Shown: piece by piece, positions 40,601-52,600 of the stretch | How positions within the stretch are numbered: the stretch's first letter is position 1 | How the letters are laid out: each line of letters starts with the position of its first letter | Origin: Pithys albifrons albifrons | Taxonomy: Eukaryota; Chordata; Aves; Passeriformes; Thamnophilidae | Assembly (NCBI RefSeq): GCF_047495875.1 | Contig: NC_092461.1 | Coordinates: 91,828,431 to 91,892,430 of the forward strand | Direction of reading: 5' to 3' | Length of the DNA: 64,000 bases | The notes under the pieces: model-generated | Database searches by the model: none | What the model was told of the DNA's origin: nothing | The model's input: the letters and a program-made list of their open reading frames with translations, nothing else | Made by a program: the position numbers and the translations under genes

Positions 40601-43600
40601 ACAGGTTATGAAGCTTATAAAGCCTAGATAACGTTCATATCCAGAAAACAGACTGTTGTTTCCTTGAGTGTACAACTTCTCTTCCCATGAAAACCAAGTA
40701 TCAGACTCTGCTGCTTTTGAGAAGTTAATATTTACTGTTACCTGTCTCCCTATCTTTGCATGTCTAAGTAGACAAAGCAACATTTTTTTGGACATGCCCC
40801 TCAGGAGGCACAAACATTTCTATCATCTTGGTTCTCTAATTCTTTAAGGCACCCTAGGATGAAGCTTTTAGCATAAAATGTTTACAGTCATGATGATTAG
40901 AAAAAAATAAGAGCAGTCTTTTACAAAATACATTTAATCTAAGCCACAGGTAAGAACTCTGCCATCTCTAAGCGCTTTAAAACCTATACAAGTTTGTAAC
41001 TTGGCTATATAGATGAGAATGTATTTTCAATGGTCTTGCATTTACTTTGACTATAAAAAAATCACTTTAATGTTTTCACGTACTTTTATTATTTTCAGAT
41101 GTGTTTCTAAAGAAAACTGATCAAGTTCCTGTCTTTAACACTGATTCCTCTCAATGGAGTAAGAACAGCCTTATCAAATAAAAACAGTGCTCAATCAAGA
41201 TTAGTATCTCTTTTTCAAGTTTCACCAAAACTTGTAGGCTTCCAGAAAGGAAGACTGTCAGGCACTATCAACACAGGAAACTGCACTAATATAACTACAG
41301 CAGTGTATTTTTCTAATCTAGTTATTTCAGATGGATTTCTTGGGTTAATTATGTATAATCTTTGAATCCCACTTAATTTTAAAACATATCCCAAATACCC
41401 TAAATTATTTTATTTGCATTTCTGAAAAACAAGAATTTACTACTCCTCCTCTGTTGTCAGAATGTAACCTACTTTTAGAAGTACACTGCACTCAGTCTAC
41501 CACTTGCATCTTCTGCCAAAAGGATTAAATGCCCACCTGCAGCTTTCTGATAATCTTTAGAAATCAGATGTATTATTAGCATGAAAAATCTCCCACACTG
41601 AAGATTCACTAAGATCCAGCAGCAAAATAAGACCTGAGTGCTTATTACTGACTTTAGTTCTTCAGTGACTGTCTCTGAGTTGGTTACAGTTTGCCACTGA
41701 GTTTCCAGTATATGGCAGAGAACTTTTCTTTTTTAAAAACAAAGTTTGATGTCCACCTTTCCAAAACAAGGCAGATTTTCACTTTTATCGTGGTAATGAA
41801 TTATATACAGGATACAGATTCCATCACCAGCACTTCATGTTATTGACCTTACTCACATGTTACACAGCTAATACAAGCAGGTCTGCATTTGACACTGTCT
41901 TGTGTCATAATTTAATTAAGAATGTTTAAGTTCCAAAAAGCATTACAAATCACTTTGAACATAATTCATAAAAGCTTAATTCATGCTCATTTATCCAAGG
42001 TTCAGCAATATTGACCAATGGAGAAAAACAAGTATATTTTTTCCCAGAAGCAGCAAAGCAAAACACGCCTGTGAAATCTCGGCAAGCCCTTCACTCACTT
42101 CAGCGGAACAGCAGCCTTTCTTCCTGACTTGACAGGCAAACTTACCCTCTCTCAACCGAGGATAAAAAAAAGAAAAAAAATAAAAATCAAGAGCATGAAT
42201 AATCTCATACACTACACTTGCCAAGCAACTATGATTTGGCTATTTAGGTGTGATAATTGGAGACAAAGTGAGTTTTAAGAAATAGAAAGGAGAAAACAAA
42301 CTGGCAGAGTCCTTTTCACTATCAGCTGTTTCAGGTTAAAGTATTTACAAAGAAAAGCTGCAATCAGTGGCAGAACAAAGACCACTGATGATGACTTCTG
42401 GGTAGAAGGTGCTCAATACTGCATAGCCTTACAGGTCTTAACCAGAGATAAACTGCTGCTCTTTTGCATCCTTACTGAAAGGGCTAAATATTACAAACAC
42501 TAATGTTTGTATTCAGAGATGAAATACACAAAGACGACAAAATAAAATGGATAGTTGAAATATAGTATTAAGTCCATGGTTCAGAGGTAGACTTGGCAGT
42601 GCTGGGTTAATGGTTGGACTCGGTCTTAAAGATCTTTTCCAACCTAAACGATTCTATGATTTTCTTATCAAGTACTGGAGAAAGTCGATCAGCGTAAAGA
42701 CAAAGTAAAAGGCTAGGAGTAAAGCCTGACTGAAGGCTAACTTTGCTCATGACATCAATTCCTGCACATTATATTGATTTTCTGTGTGTGAACCGGTAAC
42801 AAGGTTCACACTTACACTTTATGAATAGATATTCACACTCGGGGTTTTTTAGGTTAGAGCCAAGCAGAGAGTGGTACCTCATGTGCAGGATGCCGATGAG
42901 GGTGGTGGCGAGGTCGGAGGACATCCTGCCCATGATGCAGCAGCGGCTCAGGCAGACGAGCAGGCTGGCGGGTAGGCAGGGCAGGAAGTACACCAGCTGC
43001 ACCAGCCGCCGCTGCGCCTCGGCTGGCAGCAGCACCAGCGTGCCCTCGAGCGGATCTGCGGGCACACAACACACACAGAGTCAGCACCGTGCGGGCACAC
43101 CGCACACACACAGAGTCAGCACCGCCCGGGCACACAGCACATACACAGTCAGCAATGTGTGAGCACACAGCACATACACAAGAGTCAGCACTGCCCGGGC
43201 ACACAGCACATACAGAGAGTCAGCACCATCCTGGCACACCGCACACACACAGAGTCAGCACTGCCCGGGCACACAGCACATACAGAGAGTCAGCACCATC
43301 CTGGCACACCGCACACACACAGAGTCAGCACTGCCCGGGCACACAGCACATACAGAGAGTCAGCACCATCCTGGCACACCGCACACACACAGAGTCAGCA
43401 CTGCCCGGGCACACAGCACATACAGAGAGTCAGCACCATCCTGGCACACCGCACACACACAGAGTCAGCACTGCCCGGGCACACAGCACACACAGAGAGT
43501 CAGCACCGCCCGGGCACACAGCACACACAGAGAGTCAGCACCATCCTGGCACACCGCACACACACAGAGTCAGCACAGTGCGGGCACACAGCACATACAG

Positions 43601-46600
43601 AGAGTCAGCACCATCCTGGCACACCGCACACACACAGAGTCAGCACAGTGCGGGCACACAGCACATACACACAGAGTCAGCACAGTGCGGGCACACAGCA
43701 CATACACACAGAGTCAGCACAGTGCGGGCACACAGCACATACACACAGAGTCAGCACAGTGCGGGCACACAGCACATACACACAGAGTCAGCACAGTGCG
43801 GGCACACAGCACATACACACAGAGTCAGCACAGTGCGGGCACACAGCACATACACACAGAGTCAGCACAGTGCGGGCACACAGCACATACACACAGAGTC
43901 AGGACTGCAATGGCACACAGCACATACACACAGAGTCAGGACTGCAATGGCACACAGCACATACACACAGAGTCAGGACTGCAATGGCACACAGCACATA
44001 CACACAGAGTCAGCACAGTGCGGGCACACAGCACATAGACACAGAGTCAGGACTGCAATGGCACACAGCACATACACACAGAGTCAGGACTGCAATGGCA
44101 CACAGCACATACACACAGAGTCAGGACTGCAATGGCACACAGCACATACACACAGAGTCAGGACTGCAATGGCACACAGCACATACACACAGAGTCAGGA
44201 CTGCAATGGCACACAGCACATACACACAGAGTCAGCACAGTGCGGGCACACAGCACATAGACACAGAGTCAGGACTGCAATGGCACACAGCACATACACA
44301 CAGAGTCAGGACTGCAATGGCACACAGCACATACACACAGAGTCAGCACAGTGCGGGCACACAGCACATAGACACAGAGTCAGCACTGCAATGGCACACA
44401 GCACATACACACAGAGTCAGGACTGCAATGGCACACAGCACATACACACAGAGTCAGCACAGTGCGGGCACACAGCACATAGACACAGAGTCAGCACTGC
44501 AATGGCACACAGCACATACACACAGAGTCAGCACAGTGCGGGCACACAGCACATAGACACAGAGTCAGCACTGCAATGGCACACAGCACATACACACAGA
44601 GTCAGCACAGTGCGGGCACACAGCACATAGACACAGAGTCAGCACTGCAATGGCACACAGCACATACACACAGAGTCAGCACAGTGCGGGCACACAGCAC
44701 ATACACACAGAGTCAGGACTGCAATGGCACACAGCACATACACACAGAGTCAGCACAGTGCGGGCACACAGCACATACACACAGAGTCAGGACTGCAATG
44801 GCACACAGCACATACACACAGAGTCAGCACAGTGCGGGCACACAGCACATACACACAGAGTCAGGACTGCAATGGCACACAGCACATACACACAGAGTCA
44901 GCACAGTGCGGGCACACAGCACATACACACAGAGTCAGGACTGCAATGGCACACAGCACATACACACAGAGTCAGCACAGTGCGGGCACACAGCACATAC
45001 ACACAGAGTCAGGACTGCAATGGCACACAGCACATACACACAGAGTCAGCACAGTGCGGGCACACAGCACATACACACAGAGTCAGGACTGCAATGGCAC
45101 ACAGCACATACACACAGAGTCAGCACAGTGCGGGCACACAGCACATACACACAGAGTCAGGACTGCAATGGCACACAGCACATACACACAGAGTCAGCAC
45201 AGTGCGGGCACACAGCACATACACACAGAGTCAGCACAGTGCGGGCACACAGCACATACACACAGAGTCAGCACAGTGCGGGCACACAGCACATACACAC
45301 AGAGTCAGGACTGCAATGGCACACAGCACATACACACAGAGTCAGCACAGTGCGGGCACACAGCACATACACACAGAGTCAGGACTGCAATGGCACACAG
45401 CACATACACACAGAGTCAGCACAGTGCGGGCACACAGCACATACACAGTCAGCAACGGGCTGGCACGCACCGCCACAGCCCCATGCAACTACTCTGAGGT
45501 ACTTGCTGAAGGGACAACAATATAACCAGACCGAAGAGGAGGGAAAAATAAAAAGGTAATACTAGAAAAAAAGGAGGCTGTGGTCAGCCACCTTCTTCTC
45601 CTCCCAGGTAACAAATCAGAGGACAAGAGGAAATGGCCTTAAGTTGTGCCAGGGATGGTTTGGATTGGATATCAGGAAAGCTTTCTTCACTGAAAGTTGC
45701 TGGTCAGGCTTTGGAACAAACTGTCCAAGTAAGTGGTGGAATCACCATCCCTCCAAGTGTTCAAAATATATGGCACTTAGGGACTTGGTTCCATGGTAGA
45801 CTTGGTAGTGCTGGGTTACCACTTGGACTCTATGACTTAAATGATTCTATGATTCTCTAATACATGGGAAACCTTAGTTTTTGTCTACCAGATTAAAGTC
45901 CTGCTGACTTGAACGATAAAGATCTCAATCTTTTTACTAAAATGATAGTTCATTTTGACCTTTATTACAGGGGACTGAACCCATCTCAAATCCCCACTCA
46001 CAGTCTTTATATTCACCTAGGAAACAGCAGGATTTTCCACATATTTCAACCTCCCACCAAGCGAGGGACAAAATTCATTACACTGTAGTGTAAAACCCTT
46101 ACCGTATATTTGAGCAGCAGTGGCTTGTAAACTTTGCAATAATTCCTTATTTGAACGAGAAGCAGCAGAATGAATGATATCAATGAGCTGATTGGAAAGC
46201 TCAGGGTTTCTCAAGCCAAGCAGAGCCAGTTGCTGAGGTAAGCCAGCCAACCAACGAGACAAAACTTTACTTCGACTTCTAAAGAAAGAAAGGGGAAAAA
46301 GTAAGGCAAAACAACAAAAACTTCTCTTTACAGTCTTGAACAAACTGCTGTTATTTAACCCCTCTGGCTCAAACTGATACAATCTTACAGACCAACACTA
46401 TCTTTCATGGACTACAATTTCTATGCCACCCTGGCTTATCAAATGAAGCACCATTCATAAACCAAAAGCATGTAATCAGCTTATTACTAATGGGATAATT
46501 ACAAGAAAGAAAGCAGCCAAGCATAAATGAAGAACTTCAAAGTAGGTCTTTGAAGATGTCAACAAGAGTAGCATGATGATGATGATACAGATGATTTCAC

Positions 46601-49600
46601 TTTCAAAAGACCTGACAAAATCCCTCATAAAAATTTTCAAGGAAATTAAGTATCCACGACATAAGATGGAATGGCCTTGCATACAGATATGAACTGTTCA
46701 ACAGTAGGGAAAGCCTGGAGAGCAAACAACTGAAGCACATAAGCTGGAGGTGGGCTCAAAGATCTTAAATAACTTGATATGCAAATAAGGGAAGGGAATA
46801 AAACGTTTGCTTTCTGCTCCCACAGAACAAAGCAGGTGTTGGTATCAAATGAAACTAGAAGGAGACAGTTTCAAAATAAACAAAAGGAAGTCAATATTCA
46901 GACAGCTGAGCTTTGTCACACCTTGCCAGAGGATGCTGCAGTTGCTCTTTATTTAGACCAGTCCAAGGAATGATCAGAAAAGCTCATGAAACAGACATCC
47001 AGTGAGTGATACCAAACACAGAGAAGTTCTGCACAGCATGATTGGAAGCTTAAGAGAGCGAAGAAAAAGTAATTCTTGTCTTCTTCCTATAGCATTTCAC
47101 ATAGATCAGTGTTGAAGGCAGGCTGAGAGGCCAAGCAGCCTTTTAAAGACACTACAAATATGTCTGTGTATATATATATCTAAATACATACGTGCTGACA
47201 TACACACACTGCGTACATACATACACACAGTGACTACACATATGTGTGCAGTGATTAGGGGTGAAGATAACTAAAACATCAAGACAAAACTTAATTCTGA
47301 ACTTTGTAATAAATTAATGAAGTTTTATTTTTCACAAGGCAACAAAAGGTCAAAAGCTCCTACCAAGCCTCTGAAACAGATACACCGAAAAAATAAACAG
47401 ATTCACATAAACGTTCTTGTAAAATGCTCCAACATAAACTCTGTTCCTCTCAGACTGCTCTCAACAAGCTTCTGAGAAAAAAAAAAGAAAAAAGATAATG
47501 AGAACAGTCACAGAAGGGGTGAAGGAGTTGTATCAAACTGAATGGAAAAACATGAACGTCATCCAGGATCTACAGAATACTCCACATTTTGAAGAAATTA
47601 AAAAAAGCCCACTTGTTTCTAGAGGAAAGAAATGGATCAATGCAGTACACAAATATTACGTTGTCTTAAAATGTTTTGTCAGACGTAAGTGTAATTATAC
47701 TGTTTTGCAAACAATTTTTGAGTTCATTCTCCTGTTACTAAAAACATCCCAGTTCCATGTAGAAGACTGAGAGGAACAGCAGGAAAACTACTGCTATTTG
47801 CGATGTCTGAAGATAGAAAGTTAGAGCTATCTAGACAGTTAGATGACCACATGAAACTGAACGAGATGCTCAAGACTTCCAGTTAAGTACAGAAAACAGT
47901 GGTTATGCAAACTCATGAAAATTAATCAGTATGAAAAAGATCTCTTTTTCACTCTGGGTGAAAAGAGGAGGAAAATGGGATATTCTAAAGCTTTTTTCCC
48001 TGTCTTTTGCATTTCCCATGTTTTTATGTAATGTCCAGAGCATAGCAGTAGATATTTCTGGCTGCAGATCTAATTGCATGTATTCAGGCATTACCACAAC
48101 ATAAGATTTAACAAAGCAAAGGAGCTGCAGAAGGGAACAGTTTTCCCAAAGCTTGCCTGTGCTAGTGGATGCCAGGACTTCTGGGAGTCCTGAGGTTCAA
48201 TTTTTTTACCTAGTAAGCAGAAACAGGTATCATTGGTATGATTTTACCACGTCCCCCAGAAAGGCAACTGTGTCCTGGGCTGCATCAAAAGCAGCGTGGC
48301 CAGCAGGACGAGGGAGGTGATTCTGATCCTCTACTCCACTCTAGTGAGACCTCCAACTGGGAATACTTCATCCAGCTCTGGGAGCCCTAGCAAAAGGAGG
48401 ACGTGAATCTGTTGGAGTGCATCCAAGGAGGCTATGAAGACCATTAGAGGGCTGGAGCACCTCTCCTATGAAGACAGGCTGAGAGAGCTGGGGTTGGTCA
48501 GCTTGGAGAAGGTTCTGGGGACACCTTATAGCAGCTTCCCACTACCTAAAGGGCAGTGCAAGAAGGCTGGAGGGAAAAGTTTTGCAAGGGCCTGTAGTGA
48601 TACGGCAAGGGGTGATGGCTTCAAGAGGGCAAGTTTAGATTATCTATTAGAAAGAAATTTTTGACTGTGAGGGTGGTGAGGCACTGGATCAGGTTGCCCA
48701 GAGAAGTTGGGGATGCACCATCCCTGAAGTGTTCAAGGCCAGCTTGGATAGGCTTTGAACAACCTGGTCTAGTGAAAGGTGTCCCTGCCCATGGCAAGGG
48801 GGTGGATCTAAATGAACTTTAAAGTTCTTTCCAACCCAAACCATCCCTTTGGAGTTCCCACACAAGCTTGGATTGATGCAGCCTGATTTGTGTTTTTTAC
48901 ATAGCTGGAACTAGATGACTTGACTAAAAAATACCTTCTGGAAAAGTTAAGATTTGAAGACAATCTGGACACATCTGATGATGAAAAACAATGACAACAG
49001 CATCACAGAAAATGATCTCTTCTTACCTGAAGCAAGTCAGATACCTAACAGATGCATAAAACTGGAAGGCCAGAATGGCAAGAACACCTTCTTAAACCCA
49101 GTCTCTTTGGAACCACAGACCACAAAGATCAGAATACTTTTCTTGAAGAAAGTAAGTACAAAAGGCTAGACAGGCACTACCAGAACCACCAAAGGCACTG
49201 AGTCACAAGTCCATGACCTTGGGCAGGAGTAATGGAAATGTTCCATGGCTTCAGATGCACAATCTCGACACGTCTGACTACCACACAGTCAGTGACAATG
49301 AGCTTGCAGCTGTGTACTTCAAGTTATATCTTCATCATGATCTACCTAGTGCTTAAGCTAAAAAGACAGACAACTAAGATAATACACATCTCCATCTCAC
49401 AGAGAACCCAAACTTTCAAATTTCAGTGACACAGTGACAAAATAGATTCAGAATGAAGTTTTATAACATCTACACACAAATTCAGTATTCTCACTTCTGA
49501 AATCAACATACTATTAAAAGAAACATGCAACTTCTTGTTTACCTGATTCTTTGACTCCTCAAATCTTCTTTCTGGTAAACTCTGCTAAAAAATTTCAAAA

Positions 49601-52600
49601 GCAATGTACGAACTGGAAAGAGGAGATTCCTTTGCTGGTATAGTGTATATACTGCTTTTATCAAAGGTTCTGTTGCCACTGGAAAAAAAGGTATAAAAAT
49701 CTGAAGTAACACTACTTCATATATATACATATACAGGAGAGCTATCATCTTTATCTAAAATTGACTACACTGAACTCCAGAGGAAAGCACCAAAATGTTT
49801 TAACTACTGGACTTCTAAACCATTGAAACAACACCTTGTGTAGCTTGTGAAAGAGCCAGACAAAAGAGGGACAACATGCAAGTGAAAACTTCGGAACTTC
49901 TTGAAGACAGAACAGTCCACAGGTTGCAAGGTAGCTGAGCACCAATAAATTCCTGCTTTCCAGGGCTGTCTTCCACATCCTTTTCCCCTGCTGCAGTTAA
50001 CCTCACACCCATCTTCTCTTTACTCCTCACCTATGCTCCCCCAAACCTCAGTGTCAAAGGGCCTTCAGCTCTCTCCATACTATCCCTTTCTCCCTGCCAT
50101 ACACACTAAGCTGATCAGCTCTCCCTGTCTCTGAACCAGCTGGATCAAAGTTACACTGGCTAATTAACCAGAAAATACATACCTCAAGAGTATGGCAAGA
50201 CCAGCTCTGCAAGGAGAACTGCTAAATTCCACTGCAACCTCTCCTTCTCCAAAGCTCTCGTCAACTATGCGCTATCACCAGACTTAAAACAAAATATGAA
50301 AGCTCTACTATCATGACCAAATTGGCTAAAACCAGACAGCAAATGCAGAGCTTATTGCAACAGATTGAGAAATAGATAAAATATTTCCTTTGGAAACCAG
50401 AGTAAACCACTGGATGTAAAAATTAACAAAGGATGGAAAAATATGTATAAAAATAAATTAATATTTTAGGTGTGTAGAATGTTAAGTTACCTTTCAATAA
50501 TTCTCTGTGGCACGTTAAGTGAAACAGGTCCTACGATTTGAATTGTTTCATACAAACTTGGTCCATATGAACAGGGCAAGTTTAAAATGGGAAGCAATTT
50601 TAAGTACTACTCTTAAAAAGTAATACTTAAAAGGTCATTATAGAGACTTCCCAAACGCAGCTGAAGTCCTCAGGTTTTAAAGTATTTCAGTTTTAACTAG
50701 CATATGTCAAGCCTCCTTCTGAAGTGGCCAAGTGTGCTCTTTTCATTACATGAAGAAAATTTATCAAAAATACAACAAGCAGGGAAGCTGCTGCTGAAGT
50801 CACACTGGAGAAATGCAAGATAGGAGCAAATATCCTAATTAGAGAACAGACCCAGAGTCTGATCTGAAGGAATGGAGAGAAATCTTCACAAAACGCAGCT
50901 CCAAGCTCTTCTAGATTTCCACAGAAAAAGCTGGATACGTGCATTTCATCACAGAATAAATACCTACTCAAAACAGGCAATCTGGAAAAATGCAACCACG
51001 CTTGTGCAGCATAAGGCATAGGAGGCTGACCTCTTTTTCATTAGCTCTCTGGGTTTTTTCTATCTAAACTTCTTCTCTTTTGATTTCCATTGTGCTCTAT
51101 TTTTTTTTATTGTATCAGCTCATTTTTAATTTTGCATTGTCTTGTAAAGAACACATATCCTTCCAGCCCCTTAATCTCAATGTCAGACAGGTTTTTAAAC
51201 AAGTAAGAGTTAATTTCTTTGCAGTACCCCCTGATACAATATAGAGTACAGAATTTGTAGAGCAGCATCAAAAAATAAAGAATTCAAAGAAGCTTTTCTT
51301 TGACATAATCACGTAACGGTTGAAGTGGTAATGAACCCTGAGGTCATGTGATTCGACAGCCCTGCTGAAGCAGGATCAGCTAGATCTGGCTGCCCACAAC
51401 CATATCCAGATGTCTTCTGAATATCTCCAAGAATGGAGAGTTCACAATCTCTCCGGGCAACCCGTGCCACTGTTTAGTCACCCTCACAGTACGAAGGGTA
51501 TTCCCAATTCTCAGACAGCATCTCCCATGTTTCAGTTTGTGCCCACTGCTGCTTGTTCTATCACTGGACACCACTGAAAAGAGGCTGGCTCCCTCTGCTT
51601 TGCACCCTCCCTTCAGATACCTACATATGTCAATGAGAATCTGAACCTTCTCCTCTCCAGGCTGAACAGTCCCAGCTTCCTCAGCCTTCCCTTCCTCACA
51701 GGAGAGATGCTGCAGTGTGTCTTCATCATCTTCACAGCCCTTTGCTAGAATCTTTCCAGTATGTCCATGCCTCTCTTATACTAGGGAGCCCAAAACTGGA
51801 CATTTCAGGAGTGCCCTCACCAGTGCAGAACAGAGGGGCAGGATCATCTTGCTGTCAACACTCCTAAAGCAGCCCAGGACACCACTGGCCTTCTTTGCTG
51901 CACAGCCCATTGCTGGCTCCACTTGGACCCCCAGTCCTTTACTGCCAAGCCACTTTCTCTGGTCAGCCCCCAGCATGTACAGGTACATGCTTGTTCCTCC
52001 CCAAGTGTGGGACTTCACACTTCTTGTTGAACCGTCAGCCCATTTCTCCAGCACGTCAAGGCTGTATTTCCTCTACCACTAGCATATCAGTTAAATCTGA
52101 CATGTTGTCATGATTTTAGAACTGCATAAGGATTATCCTGAATGGATGAGAGAAACCATCCACATAAATACACACAGATTTGTGAGAGAACCAATTTCTC
52201 ACTGGACCTTTACAGGATCAGCAGACAAGATCCATACATACTAATCTTTCACAATTTCATTCAAACCTTTTTAAGAGTTTATTTATTTTCTGGATTCCAG
52301 AGGAAAATTATTGCACTAAAATGGCCACTTTGGGTAGAAAAACACAAACCATTATCTACTACCTGGCAAAGGTTTGGTAGACAAAACTAAAAAAAAAAAA
52401 ATCGTTTAATTAAGAGGAAAAGCCTGAAGTATCTGACTTAATAGTCTAACAATAGTCTGGAAACTGCTTTCCTGAACTCCTCTGCTTCAGCTCAGCTAGT
52501 GAGACGGGCTCTGACTCTGGATTATTATTTGCCTTCAACACAAAACTAAATCTGAAGTGCAGACAGGAATGATTAGTTATTAACTTTGTCACCAGGGACA

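Larger units (their letters stand above)
27998..42877 (-). other. TEX10 intron 9 (14.9 kb, the largest)
   Basis: Holds CR1 fragments at 34.3 and 42.6 kb, the CAAA tract at 35.9 kb and the CpG-rich patch at 39.6-39.96 kb. Otherwise unique AT-rich sequence with no recognised exon or RNA gene. Confidence 0.85.
43056..46102 (-). other. TEX10 intron 8, mostly minisatellite
   Basis: About 2.4 of 3.0 kb is the minisatellite, about 0.3 kb is CR1 and only the ~0.25 kb next to exon 8 is unique. Confidence 0.9.

Noticed and set aside
43056..45450. CRISPR-like array (35-37 bp repeat length)
   Set aside because: Units are directly adjacent with no unique spacers, and the setting is an intron of a vertebrate gene.
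43089..45559. Long plus-strand open frames (up to 513 codons) read as repeat-protein genes
   Set aside because: They are pure translations of the minisatellite, exist in all three frames, have no splice or promoter context and lie antisense in a TEX10 intron.
51717..52113. Open frames of up to 121 codons near 51.7-52.1 kb
   Set aside because: They fall in the minus-orientation CR1 fragment.
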